Of a DNA stretch of 64,000 bases, positions 51,283 through 59,995 are shown one piece after another. Positions within the stretch are counted from its first letter, which is position 1. Each line of letters opens with the position of its first letter. This DNA comes from Miltoncostaea sp963771025 (GTDB taxonomy: Bacteria; Actinomycetota; Thermoleophilia; Miltoncostaeales; Miltoncostaeaceae), in the NCBI GenBank assembly GCA_963771025.1, contig CAVYRL010000003.1, positions 372,001 through 436,000 of the forward strand. Direction: 5' to 3'. The notes beneath the pieces are model-generated. The model made no database searches and was not told where the DNA came from. It saw only the letters and a list, made by a program, of their open reading frames with translations. Position numbers and translations under genes: made by a program.

Positions 51283-52586
51283 CAAGCGCGGTCCAACTCG
51301 CGGCGGCACTGGTATTGGTGCTGCTGAACGGCTTCTTCGTCGCAGCCGAATTCTCTCTGGCACGGGCGCGGGTGACCCGCCTCGAGCAGGTGGCCGACAC
51401 GGGTCGTAAGTCGGCCTCGCTGGCGCAGGACCAGATCGGGCACATCGACCGCTACCTGGCGGCCTGCCAGCTGGGCATCACACTCGCAAGCCTGGGTCTC
51501 GGCTGGCTGGGCGAGCCCGCGTTCGCCCATCTGATCGAGCCCGTCCTGTCGGCCATCGGGCTCGGCGAGGGCAGCGCGGTACTGACCAGCGTGATCCTCG
51601 CCTTCATCATCATCACCGTGCTCCATGTGGTGGTGGGCGAACTGGCTCCCAAGACGATCGCGATCCAGAAGGCCGAATCGACCGCGATGACGATCGCGCG
51701 GCCGCTCGAGATATTCCGCAAGGTGTTCGCGCCCTTCATCGCCCTGATGAACGGCGCCGGCAACGCGCTGGTTCGGGCGCTCGGCGTGGAGCCGGCCAGC
51801 GAGAGCGAGCTGGCATCGACCCCGGAGGACCTGCAGATCCTGATCGCCCAGAGCGAGGAGGGCGGGGCGATCGAGCCCGAGGAGGCCGACATGCTGGAGG
51901 GCGTCTTCGGCCTGCAGCAGAGCCTCACGCGCGACATCATGACCCCCCGCCCCGAGGTCACCACCCTCGCCGCCGACACCCATGTCCGCACCGCGCTCAG
52001 CGAGGCGCTGGCCACGCGGCACAGCCGGTTCCCGGTGCTCAACGGGGACGGCGTGCTCGGCATCGTGCACCTCAGCCAGCTCGCGCGCGGCCTGCTGGAG
52101 CGGGGCGACACGACGCCGGTCCGCGAGCTCGCCAGCGCGGCGCTCTTCGTGCCCGAGATGCAGCCGGTCGACGACCTGCTGCGCCAGCTTCAGGCCCGGC
52201 GGGCGTCGCTCGCCGTCGTGCTCGACGAGTACGGGGACTTCGCCGGGGTCGTCACGGTGGAGGACGTGATCGAGGAGATCGTCGGCGAGATCGACGACGA
52301 GCGCGATCGCGCCGCCGCGGTGGACGAGCAACCCGACGGGCGCCTCATGGTGCGCGGGCACGTCCCCCTCGAGGACCTCCAGGACCACGGCGTGGACCTC
52401 GTTGACGACACCGTCACGAGCGTCGGCGGCCTGGTGTTCAACCGCCTCGGGCGCCTGCCCCGCACCGGCGACTCCGTGGACGCCGACGGCTGGCGGCTCA
52501 CCGTCGAGGCCACCCGGGGGACGCGGGTCGTGCTGGTCTCCATCGAACCCACCGACGAGGAGGACCCGCCAGAGCCGCAGCGATGA
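51279..52586 (+). CDS. CNNM/CorC (HlyC) family transporter-associated protein
   Basis: A 435-residue protein starting TTG 51279. A DUF21/CNNM membrane domain (about 1-195) has VLLNGFFVAAEFSLARARVT, LGLGWLGEPAFAHLIEPVLS and HVVVGELAPKTIAIQKAE. A CBS pair spans about 205-330 (MTPRPEVTTLAADTHVRTAL, VLDEYGDFAGVVTVEDVIEE), and a CorC/HlyC domain ends the protein (about 345-430). The family exports or senses divalent ions such as Mg2+ or Co2+. A short leader frame precedes it. Confidence 0.93.
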   Translation: MTSAVQLAAALVLVLLNGFFVAAEFSLARARVTRLEQVADTGRKSASLAQDQIGHIDRYLAACQLGITLASLGLGWLGEPAFAHLIEPVLSAIGLGEGSAVLTSVILAFIIITVLHVVVGELAPKTIAIQKAESTAMTIARPLEIFRKVFAPFIALMNGAGNALVRALGVEPASESELASTPEDLQILIAQSEEGGAIEPEEADMLEGVFGLQQSLTRDIMTPRPEVTTLAADTHVRTALSEALATRHSRFPVLNGDGVLGIVHLSQLARGLLERGDTTPVRELASAALFVPEMQPVDDLLRQLQARRASLAVVLDEYGDFAGVVTVEDVIEEIVGEIDDERDRAAAVDEQPDGRLMVRGHVPLEDLQDHGVDLVDDTVTSVGGLVFNRLGRLPRTGDSVDADGWRLTVEATRGTRVVLVSIEPTDEEDPPEPQR

Positions 52587-52647
52587 GTCTTGCCTCCGGG
52601 CGCGGTCTGTTGGACAAAGAGGCTCAACATCGCGAGGAGGACAGACC

Positions 52648-53025
52648 ATGGGTCAGCCGGTGGTGCACTTCGAGATCGTCGGGCAGGACGGGGACGCGCT
52701 CCGCGCCTACTACTCCCAGCTCTTCGGGTGGGAGATCGACGCCAACAACCCGATGAAGTACGGGATCGTCGCGCGCGAGGGCAACCTCAGCAGCGAGGGC
52801 GTCGGCATCGGCGGAGGCGTCGGACAGGGCCCGGACGGATATCCCGGTCACGTGACCGTCTACGTCGAGGTTGCCGACGTGGAGGCCGCGCTCGCGCAGG
52901 CCGAGAGCCTCGGCGGATCGCGGATGATGGGGCCCGACGAGGTGATGCCCGGCCTGGTGATCGGCCTCTTCAACGACCCCGAGGGCCACACGATCGGCGT
53001 CCTCACGTCGACGCCCGAGGGCTAG
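52648..53025 (+). CDS. VOC-fold (glyoxalase-like) protein
   Basis: A 125-residue protein with GAGGAGGACAG before ATG 52648. VVHFEIVGQDGDALRAYYSQLFGWEID, GYPGHVTVYVEVADVEAALA and IGLFNDPEGHTIGVLTS follow the family's two modules. The first His (VVHFEI), the second His (GHVTVYVEV) and the final D-P-E-G-H are typical of relatives of lactoylglutathione lyase-like hydroxylases. The substrate is not known. It is convergent with the PfkB gene, with a 4-base overlap of stops. Confidence 0.88.
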   Translation: MGQPVVHFEIVGQDGDALRAYYSQLFGWEIDANNPMKYGIVAREGNLSSEGVGIGGGVGQGPDGYPGHVTVYVEVADVEAALAQAESLGGSRMMGPDEVMPGLVIGLFNDPEGHTIGVLTSTPEG

Positions 53026-53870
53026 GTGCCGGCCTCGACCAGCTGAGAACCGAGGGCGCCGCGCCCGGTGAGGCAGTGTGCGCCGCACCGGGCGCCGAGC
53101 GCCAGCGCGCCGTCCAGACCGAGGCCGCGGGCAAGGCCGACGGTCACTCCCGCGGCGAAGGAGTCGCCGCAGCCGTAGCTGTCCACCGGCGGCCCGGGCA
53201 GGGGTGCGGCCTCCCAGCGGCCCACGGTGCCGTCGGCGAGCAGGTACCGGCCGCCCTCGCCGCCCTCGGTCCAGACGATCGCCGCGGGCGGCACCGGCAG
53301 CTCGCGCGTGTCCACGCTCTCTGACTCGTCGGCGTCGCTCGCGATCAGCACGTCCGGGCGCACGCCGCTCTCGATCAGCTGGGCCAGCCGCCGCGAGGTC
53401 ACCACCAGATGCTTCGCGCGGCGCCCCGCGACCAAGGTTTGCGCGTCATGGCCGGTGAAGAACGCGGCCTCGCACGCGGTGAGGTCGTCCCAGGGCAGCG
53501 GGTCGTCGATGCGCGCCGAGGTGGCCTGCCCGACGACGACGATCGCACGGTCGCCGCCCCGCTCGATCACCGAGCTCAGCGCGCGGGTATGCGGCCCCTC
53601 GTGACGGGCCGCGAGGACCCGCACGCCCTCGTCGGTGAGGCGCTCGCCGGCCCGCCGGCCCGTCTCGTCCGATCCGAGCGCGGTGTAGAAGCGGCAGTCG
53701 GCGCCGAGCTTGGCCACCTGCGCGGCGCTCACTCCGCCGCCGCCGGCCGGCTCGTCGAAGGGCTCGGCGAGGTAGGTGATCTCCCCGGGCCGCGGCATTG
53801 GCCCGATGCCGTGCGTGAGCCATTCGATGTGACCGATCACGGCCACGCGAGGACCGGCCCCGCGGGTCAT
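53022..53870 (-). CDS. PfkB-family carbohydrate/nucleoside kinase
   Basis: A 282-residue enzyme starting ATG 53870 (ATGA overlap with the serS stop). The first signature lies in VGHIEWLTHG... GEITYLAEPFDEPAGGGGVSAAQVAKLG. The ATP-binding and catalytic block is PPVDSYGCGDSFAAGVTVGL, where G-x-GD carries the catalytic Asp. PfkB enzymes phosphorylate sugars, nucleosides or related alcohols. The substrate is not evident. Its coupling to serS is unusual and suggests constant expression. Confidence 0.9.
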   Translation of the reverse strand: MTRGAGPRVAVIGHIEWLTHGIGPMPRPGEITYLAEPFDEPAGGGGVSAAQVAKLGADCRFYTALGSDETGRRAGERLTDEGVRVLAARHEGPHTRALSSVIERGGDRAIVVVGQATSARIDDPLPWDDLTACEAAFFTGHDAQTLVAGRRAKHLVVTSRRLAQLIESGVRPDVLIASDADESESVDTRELPVPPAAIVWTEGGEGGRYLLADGTVGRWEAAPLPGPPVDSYGCGDSFAAGVTVGLARGLGLDGALALGARCGAHCLTGRGALGSQLVEAGT

Positions 53871-55129
53871 CGCGGGCGGATCTCGGCGGGCGCCCCGTGC
53901 GCGACCAGCGCCGCGGGCAGCACGACCGAGCTGTCCTCGCGCTGGTGGTTCTCGAGCACCGCGATGATCGTGCGCCCGATCGCCACCGCCGTGCCGTTGA
54001 GCGTGTGCAGCGTCTCGGTGCCGCGCTCGCGGCGCACCCGGCTGCGCAGGCGGCGCGCCTGATAGTCGGTGCAGTTGGAGCAGGAGGTCACCTCGCGATA
54101 GGCCCCCTGGCCCGGCATCCACGCCTCGCAGTCGAACTTGCGGGCCGCAGAGGCACCGAGGTCGCCGACCGCGATGTCGATCACCCGGTAGGGGACCTCG
54201 ATCGCCTGGAGGATCGCCTCCTGCACTCCCAGGATGCGGATGTGCTCGGCCGGGGAGTCCTCGGGGAGCACGAACGAGAACATCTCGACCTTGTCGAACT
54301 GGTGCACGCGGAAGATGCCGCGTGTGTCCTTGCCGGCCGCCCCGGCCTCGCGGCGGAAGCACGTCGAGATGCCCCCGTAGCGCAGCGGCAGGTCCGCCTC
54401 GGCCACGATCTCCTCACCGTGCAACCCGGCCAGGGGCACCTCCGAGGTGCCGACCAGGTAGAGGTCATCGTCGGCCGTGCTGTAGATCGACGCGCGGTCC
54501 GTGGGAAAGAAGCCCGTGCCGTACATCGCCTCCTCGCGCACCAGCACCGGGGGCACGACCGGCGTGAAGCCGGCGGTCTCGAGCTGGTCGAGCGCCAGGC
54601 TCACGAGGGCGTACTGCAGGCGTACCAGCGGCCCGAGGAGATAGGCGAAACGCGCGCCGGAGACCCGTGCGGCGGCCTCCAGGTTGAGCGCGCCGGCGGC
54701 CGTCGCCAGCTCGACGTGATCGCGCGGGGCGAAGCCGAAGTCGGGGGGCCGGCCGACGCGCCGGATCTCGACGGCGTCGTCCTCGCCCCCGGGGGGGGCG
54801 GCATCCTCTGCGAGGTTGGGGATGCCGAGCAGCAGGGTGTCGCGGGCCTCCTCCACCTCGCGCAGCTCCGCCTCTCGGAGCGCGAGCTCGTCGCCGAGGC
54901 GCCGGGCCTCGGCCTCCTCGGGCACGCTGTCGCGGCCGGCCCGCTTGGCCTCGCCGATGCCCTTGCTGATGCGGCCCCGCTCGGCGCGGGTGGCCTCCAC
55001 CTCTGTCCGCAGAGCGCGTGCGCGCTCGTCGGCCGCGAGCAGCTCGTCGACGACCCCGTCGGCGCCACGGCGCGCGAGGTTGGCCGTCACGCGCTCCCGC
55101 TCGGAGCGGATCACCTTCAGGTCCAGCAC
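53867..55129 (-). CDS. serS: Seryl-tRNA synthetase
   Basis: A 420-residue class II synthetase starting GTG 55129. The N-terminal coiled-coil arm (about 5-105) binds the long arm of tRNA-Ser. Motif 1 lies near ALVSLALDQLETAGFTPVVPPV, motif 2 is GISTCFRREAGAAGKDTRG and motif 3 is NGTAVAIGRTIIAVLENHQR. TSEVPLAGLHGEEI is the serine-binding loop. It charges tRNA-Ser with serine. The window carries two tRNA-Ser genes, though not next to it. The stop overlaps the PfkB kinase start. Confidence 0.97.
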   Translation of the reverse strand: MLDLKVIRSERERVTANLARRGADGVVDELLAADERARALRTEVEATRAERGRISKGIGEAKRAGRDSVPEEAEARRLGDELALREAELREVEEARDTLLLGIPNLAEDAAPPGGEDDAVEIRRVGRPPDFGFAPRDHVELATAAGALNLEAAARVSGARFAYLLGPLVRLQYALVSLALDQLETAGFTPVVPPVLVREEAMYGTGFFPTDRASIYSTADDDLYLVGTSEVPLAGLHGEEIVAEADLPLRYGGISTCFRREAGAAGKDTRGIFRVHQFDKVEMFSFVLPEDSPAEHIRILGVQEAILQAIEVPYRVIDIAVGDLGASAARKFDCEAWMPGQGAYREVTSCSNCTDYQARRLRSRVRRERGTETLHTLNGTAVAIGRTIIAVLENHQREDSSVVLPAALVAHGAPAEIRPR

Positions 55130-55220
55130 GAGTCCACCGCCCCGCGAGACATGCCGCGCTCAGATCCGCTGTGCCGGCACTCGGCCGGCCGGAGGATCAA
55201 CGAACTCCCGGGACGGCGCA

Positions 55221-55589
55221 CTAGAGCGTCTGCGCCCCCGCCTCGGGGCCCTGCGCGAGGCCCGCGACCACAGCGTCGAGGTCGTCGCCGAAGACGAACG
55301 CCTTGCGCAGACCCGTGATCTCGAACACCCGGCGGATGCGCCGCTGCGGGCAGATCAGTCCCAGCTGGCCGTCGCCCGCGCGGGCGCGGTTGAGCAGGCT
55401 GACCAGGGCGCCCAGGCCGGACGAGTCGAGCAGCGTCACATCGCTGAGGTCGAGCACCAGCGAGCTCGCGGCGGGATCCACCGTCTCGAGATCCGTGCGA
55501 AAGGTGGAAACCGTGTAGATGTCGAGCTCGCCGCTGAGGACCACGAGGGTGATCCCGTCGCGGGCCTCGGTCGTGACGTCCAGGCTCAT
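55221..55589 (-). CDS. STAS-domain anti-sigma factor antagonist
   Basis: A 122-residue protein starting ATG 55589 (GTG 55595 adds two residues). The sequence ARDGITLVVLSGELDIYTVS, then SSLVLDLSDVTLLDSSGLGALVSLL, is the SpoIIAA/RsbV STAS pattern with the phosphorylatable Ser at about 56 in DSSGLG. It is dephosphorylated by SpoIIE/RsbU-type phosphatases and then binds an anti-sigma factor. The phosphatase gene at 56752-59022 is its likely partner. No anti-sigma factor gene is in the window. Confidence 0.92.
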   Translation of the reverse strand: MSLDVTTEARDGITLVVLSGELDIYTVSTFRTDLETVDPAASSLVLDLSDVTLLDSSGLGALVSLLNRARAGDGQLGLICPQRRIRRVFEITGLRKAFVFGDDLDAVVAGLAQGPEAGAQTL

Positions 55590-55646
55590 GGGCACGATGC
55601 TACCCCCGACCCCGGCACCCTGCAGCGGGAACCCGCCGCGAGGTGG

Positions 55647-56126
55647 TTACTGAATGCTCACGACGTAGGCGACGACGTTGTCGAGATCGGTGCCGCTGAC
55701 GAGCCCCGCGGGCATCACGGCGCCGCCGTTCTTCACCTGGTTCTCGATGGTGTCCGCGCTGAGGCCCATGCCGGCGAGCTTGGGTCCGACGCCGCCGGCC
55801 TGGGTGCCGTCCGCGAGGTGGCAGCCGGTGCAGCTGGACTGGAACACGACGAGCCCGGCCTTCGCGTCCCCCGACGCGCCGCCGGCCGCCGGTGCGGTCG
55901 CCGCGCCGCCGCCGGCCGCCGGAGCGGTCGAGCCGCCGCCGCCCGCCGCGGGAGCGGCCGGGGCGGTCACCGTCTTGCCGTTCGAGTCGGTCTGCGCCGC
56001 GCTGTTGACGACCGTCGGGGATCCGGTCGGGGTCTGCGCATCCTTTTCGTTGCTCGTGACACAGCCCGACAGCAGGCCGGCCGCGGCGACCACCGCCACG
56101 AGCGAAGGGACCCAGAGCCTGCGCAC
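55647..56126 (-). CDS. Lipoprotein cytochrome c
   Basis: A 159-residue protein; GTG 56126 follows GAGGGG. The lipobox is LLSGC (about Cys22). A disordered linker with two or three APAAGGG-type repeats (about 50-80) follows, then a class I cytochrome c domain: FQSSCTGCHLADGTQAGGVGPKL with the haem-binding C-x-x-C-H, and VMPAGLVSGTDLDNVVAYVV with the likely Met ligand. It would carry electrons at the outer face of the membrane. The partner oxidase is not in the window. Confidence 0.93.
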   Translation of the reverse strand: MRRLWVPSLVAVVAAAGLLSGCVTSNEKDAQTPTGSPTVVNSAAQTDSNGKTVTAPAAPAAGGGGSTAPAAGGGAATAPAAGGASGDAKAGLVVFQSSCTGCHLADGTQAGGVGPKLAGMGLSADTIENQVKNGGAVMPAGLVSGTDLDNVVAYVVSIQ

Positions 56127-56255
56127 ATCACACCCCTCGGATCGATCGAGAAAGACTGCTGGATCATATGTGCCGGAACCCAAGAAACAACGCGGCCCGA
56201 TACATCTCGGGTCATTGCGCCCTCCCCTCGACGGGCGCGATACCCTGGCCGGACA

Positions 56256-56768
56256 GTGATCCGGTCGCTCACGGGCGTGGTGCCCCACCTCGGACCCGGC
56301 GCTTTCGTCCACGACGGCGCCGAGGTGATCGGGCGCGTGAGCATCGGCCGGAGCGCGTCGGTGTGGCCGCGCGCGGTGATACGCGGCGACACCGAGCGGA
56401 TCAGCGTCGGCGCGGAGACCAACGTGCAGGACGGTGCGGTGCTGCACGCCGACCCGGGCTTCCCCTGCGTGCTCGGCGACCGGGTCAGCGTGGGCCATCT
56501 GGCCTGCGTGCACGGCTGCACCGTCGAGGACGAGGCGCTGATCGGCATGGGCGCGATCGTGATGAACGGGGCGCGCATCGGCAGCGGGTCGATCGTCGGC
56601 GCCGGAGCCGTGGTGCCGGAGGGGCTGGAGGTGCCAGCCGGGTCGCTGGTGCTGGGCGTCCCCGGGCGGGTGGCCCGCGCCACCTCCCCCGAGGAGCGCG
56701 ATGGCCTTCTCACCACGGCGGCCCACTATGTCGGGATGATCGAGGTGCACCGTGACCACGCTGGGTGA
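56256..56768 (+). CDS. Gamma carbonic anhydrase-like hexapeptide-repeat protein
   Basis: A 170-residue left-handed beta-helix protein starting GTG 56256. Repeats such as ISVGAETNVQDGAVLHADPG and VSVGHLACVHGCTVEDEALI carry the three zinc His of gamma carbonic anhydrases (one in LHADPG, two in VGHLACVHGC). The C terminus IGSGSIVGAGAVVPEGLEVP, then VLGVPGRVARA, is typical. It interconverts carbon dioxide and bicarbonate or serves as a scaffold. Its last 17 bases overlap the phosphatase gene. Confidence 0.92.
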   Translation: MIRSLTGVVPHLGPGAFVHDGAEVIGRVSIGRSASVWPRAVIRGDTERISVGAETNVQDGAVLHADPGFPCVLGDRVSVGHLACVHGCTVEDEALIGMGAIVMNGARIGSGSIVGAGAVVPEGLEVPAGSLVLGVPGRVARATSPEERDGLLTTAAHYVGMIEVHRDHAG

Positions 56769-59022
56769 GCCCTGGCCCACCGGGGTGGTGGATCCGACCC
56801 GCTGGCTGGCCCGCCTCGCGTCGGTGACGGCCGTCGAGCTGGAGGCGGCCCTCGACGAGATCGCCGAGCGCGTACACGAGGTCTTCCCGGTGGACATGGT
56901 CTCGGTGACGGTCGTGGACGACATCGGCCACGACGGCGTCACGCGCGGCTACTGCGTGGGCGGCTCGGCCGCAGCGCAGGCGCTGGCGCCCCTGCTCACC
57001 TCGGACGGCATCGACCCGGTGGGCGTTGCCGAGGCGGCCTTCGAGGCCGGCCGGCCGGTGGTGTGGCCGCGCCTCGTGTCCGAGCCCGCCGAGCTCGCTC
57101 GCCTGGCCCGCCTGGCCGACGCCGGCGGACAGGCCGGGGCGCTGCACCGGCTGATGCTCGACGCCGGGGGCCTTGCGGTGCCGCTCTCCGCCCCCCACGG
57201 GCCGGCCATCGGAGCGGTCGCCCTGGTGAGTCTCTCGCGGGAGAACCCCCTGCCCGAGCGCGCCGTCGCCGAGCTCCAGTCCTTGGCCCCTCAGCTGGCC
57301 CTGACGGTGCGCAACCATCAGCTGGCGGCCCGCAACCGGCGCAACCGCCACACCCTCGAGGGCGTCATCTCGTCGAGCCCGATGGGCGTCATCGTGAGCG
57401 ACACCCAGGGACGCCTCTCGATCGCCAACGCCGCCGCCTCGGAGGTGCTCGCCGTCGATCTCGCCCCCCACGTGGGCGAGCGCCTCGGCACGCTCGTCGA
57501 CACCCTGATCAAGTGGCGCTTCGTCAATCCCGACGAGTACGCGCGACGCATCCACGCGATCCACGCCGACACGACGCACCGCGTGACTCACGAGGCCGAG
57601 ACCGTGGACGGACGCGCCATCGAGCACTCCTCGTCGCCGGTGCGGGACTCGACGGACGCCGTGGTGGGGCGCGTGATCATGCTGCACGACGTCACCGCGT
57701 CGCGAACCGCGCTGCTCGACGCCCGTCGCCTCGCCTCCGAGCGCGCCGCCCTGCTCGAGCGCGAGGAGCGTCGCGCCCAGGAGGAGGTGGCCCTCACCCG
57801 GGCCGCGCACGCCATGGCCTCGGCCCTGACGCCGGCCGCCATCCACGAGCGGCTTCTCGAGGAGAGCATGGGCATGCTGCCGGCGTGTGAGCGAGTCGCC
57901 GTGCTGACGCTCGACCGCCGCGGCATCGTTCTGCCCGCGGCGACCCGCGGGTTCTCGGACACGTCGATCGCGCGCATGACGTTCCGCAGCGGCGACGGCG
58001 TGGTGGGGCGCGTGATGTCCGACGGGCGCCCGTTCATCTGCAACGACACCGAGATGGACGAGCGCATCTCCACGCGCATCACCCGCGCCGAGGGGATCCT
58101 CTCGTTCATGCACGTGCCGCTGATGCTCTCGGACCGCGTGTACGGCCTGGTGAGCGTCAACAGCTCACATCGCCACGCCTTCGGCGAGCGCGAGTTGCGC
58201 CTGGTGTCCGAGCTGGCGCGGCATGCGTCCGCCGCGCTCCAGAACGCGCTGCGCTTCGAGCAGGAGCGCCACATCGCCGAGACGCTCCAGCAGGCGCTCC
58301 TCGCCCAAGATCTGCCGCGCGTGGCGGGGCTCGAGCTCGCTGCGTTGTACCACCCTGCCGCCGGCTCGCAGGTCGGCGGCGACTTCTACAGCGCGTGGCC
58401 CCTGTGCGACGGCCGCCTGGCACTGCTGGTCGGCGACGTGTCGGGGAAGGGCGTCGAGGCGGCGGGCGTGACGGCCATGGCGCGCTACATGGCCGAGGCC
58501 CTCAGCCAGCACAACAGCGAACCGGACGCGCTGGTCGCCGAGCTCAACGACATGCTGTGCCCGCGACTGCCCGACGGCGCGCTCGTGACGCTGGTGATGG
58601 TGGCCATCGACACGGCCGGCGAGCGTCTCAGCTGGTGCAGCGCCGGCCATCCCCCGCCGGTGATCGTGGAGGCGGGCGGGCGGTACCGCACCCTCGACGA
58701 CCCCGACCCCCCGTGCGGCGTGTTCCCGGGTCAGGTCTTCCACTGCGGGGTCGAGCGCTTCGGCCCCGGAGACCTGCTGTTCACCTACACCGACGGGCTC
58801 ATCGAGGCGCGCCGCGGGGGCGCGGAGTTCGGAGAGGAGCGGCTGCGCGAGGCGTTGCTGGAGGCCGCCGGCGAGTGGCCCGACCAACTGGCCCGCGCGG
58901 TCTACGCGACCGCGCGCACCTGGAGCGAGGGGCACCTCACCGACGACGTGGCCATCGCGGTGGTCAAGCGGGTTCCGGTGCAGCTGCTCGCAGCGTCAGC
59001 GGGGTCTCGCCGCCCAACGTGA
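56752..59022 (+). CDS. GAF-PAS-GAF SpoIIE/RsbU-type protein phosphatase
   Basis: A 756-residue protein starting GTG 56752. A GAF domain (about 20-185), a PAS domain (about 205-325; MGVIVSDTQGRLSIANAAAS), a second GAF domain (about 350-505; IHERLLEESMGMLPACERVA) and a PP2C SpoIIE domain (about 525-745) are seen in order. The phosphatase domain keeps GDFYSAWPLCDGRLALLVGDVSGKGVEAAG (metal-binding Asp) and GDLLFTYTDGLIEARR. It dephosphorylates STAS proteins, here probably the one at 55221-55589. The inputs of the GAF domains are unknown. Confidence 0.93.
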   Translation: MTTLGEPWPTGVVDPTRWLARLASVTAVELEAALDEIAERVHEVFPVDMVSVTVVDDIGHDGVTRGYCVGGSAAAQALAPLLTSDGIDPVGVAEAAFEAGRPVVWPRLVSEPAELARLARLADAGGQAGALHRLMLDAGGLAVPLSAPHGPAIGAVALVSLSRENPLPERAVAELQSLAPQLALTVRNHQLAARNRRNRHTLEGVISSSPMGVIVSDTQGRLSIANAAASEVLAVDLAPHVGERLGTLVDTLIKWRFVNPDEYARRIHAIHADTTHRVTHEAETVDGRAIEHSSSPVRDSTDAVVGRVIMLHDVTASRTALLDARRLASERAALLEREERRAQEEVALTRAAHAMASALTPAAIHERLLEESMGMLPACERVAVLTLDRRGIVLPAATRGFSDTSIARMTFRSGDGVVGRVMSDGRPFICNDTEMDERISTRITRAEGILSFMHVPLMLSDRVYGLVSVNSSHRHAFGERELRLVSELARHASAALQNALRFEQERHIAETLQQALLAQDLPRVAGLELAALYHPAAGSQVGGDFYSAWPLCDGRLALLVGDVSGKGVEAAGVTAMARYMAEALSQHNSEPDALVAELNDMLCPRLPDGALVTLVMVAIDTAGERLSWCSAGHPPPVIVEAGGRYRTLDDPDPPCGVFPGQVFHCGVERFGPGDLLFTYTDGLIEARRGGAEFGEERLREALLEAAGEWPDQLARAVYATARTWSEGHLTDDVAIAVVKRVPVQLLAASAGSRRPT

Positions 59023-59317
59023 GGGTGTCGCCGTCGAGAACCACCGTGCTCGTCCCCTCCAGCGCGGCGGTGAAGAGCCGCTCCTGCTCCATCAGGTGCT
59101 CGGGGCCGGCCATGCGCGTCATCAGCACCGGACCGATGGTCAACACCGCGCCCTCGAGCGAGTAGGCGCCCGAGAAGCGGTTGATCCCGGTGGTGCCCGC
59201 GACGTGACCCTCGCGGGTGAAGGTGAGCGTGGGCGGAGGATCCCCGACCAGCGCGGCCCCGATCGCCGTGACGACCCACGCGCCGCCGGCGAGTGCCCCG
59301 GCGGGGATCTCGGTCAC
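58964..59317 (-). CDS. META-domain (HslJ-like) protein
   Basis: A 117-residue protein starting GTG 59317. AGGAWVVTAIGAALVG, then LTFTREGHVAGTTGINRFSGAYSLEGAVLTIGPVLMTRMAGPEHLMEQERLF, is the META pattern (G-x-N-x-F-x-G-x-Y, then M-T-x-M). No signal peptide is seen, although many relatives are exported. Its start overlaps the stop of the upstream gene (GTGA), and its 3' end overlaps the phosphatase gene by 59 bases in the opposite direction. Confidence 0.88.
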   Translation of the reverse strand: MTEIPAGALAGGAWVVTAIGAALVGDPPPTLTFTREGHVAGTTGINRFSGAYSLEGAVLTIGPVLMTRMAGPEHLMEQERLFTAALEGTSTVVLDGDTLTLGGETPLTLRAAAPEPA

Positions 59318-59961
59318 AGGCTCGCGGCCAATCCCTCCACGAGGAACCGCGTGTGGGCGTGGAGCATCGCGGCCTGGCCGATCCGGTTGACCACCTCGGG
59401 GCTCGCGACCGCGTCCGGGCCACCGCGGGCGATCTCGCCCTCCTTCGCCCGGCGGTCCATGGCGAAGATCGTGTCCGCCAGCTGGGTCTGGCGCTCGCCC
59501 ATCCAGGCCAGCACGGCCGTCGCGACCGCGGGCTCGCCGTCGCGCGCGTCGTCGAGAGCCTCGAGGAACACGCGCGTCCACGCCGCGATACGCACGCGGC
59601 GGTCGATCATCGTGTGGATGGCGGGGTCGTCGGCCACCTCGTCGCCGAACTGGAGATCGAGTTCGAAGGCGGTCGCCTCGCCGATGCGCTTGATCTGATC
59701 GTCCACCTGGTCCTCGCGCACGCGCAGCGCGGCCGGAGCGTCCTCGGCGAACGCGGTGAGCGCGTCCGCCGACGAGGGCGACGCGTTGGCCGCAAGGGCC
59801 TCCGCCACCAGCGTCAGGTGGGCCCGCACGGCGGGGTCGCCCGCCGGCGCCAGGTCGTCGGAGCCCCGCGCCTCCGCCACCAGCAACTCACCGAGCCGCT
59901 CCGGGTGGGACTGCATCCACACGAGCAGACTGCGGGCGCTGGGGTGGGGAGCCGTCGTCAC
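59314..59961 (-). CDS. Helical protein of unknown function
   Basis: A 215-residue all-alpha protein starting GTG 59961. It reads MTTAPHPSARSLLVWMQSHP at the start, DQIKRIGEATAFELDLQFGD in the middle and VNRIGQAAMLHAHTRFLVEGL at the end. There are many Asp, Glu and His residues but no recognised family. The GTGA overlap shows it is coupled with the META protein. It is followed upstream by the ETF-quinone oxidoreductase gene with a 34-base gap. Confidence 0.7.
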   Translation of the reverse strand: MTTAPHPSARSLLVWMQSHPERLGELLVAEARGSDDLAPAGDPAVRAHLTLVAEALAANASPSSADALTAFAEDAPAALRVREDQVDDQIKRIGEATAFELDLQFGDEVADDPAIHTMIDRRVRIAAWTRVFLEALDDARDGEPAVATAVLAWMGERQTQLADTIFAMDRRAKEGEIARGGPDAVASPEVVNRIGQAAMLHAHTRFLVEGLAASL

Positions 59962-59995
59962 GTCATCTCCTGGCGCGAGTCGGGGACGGGGTGGA

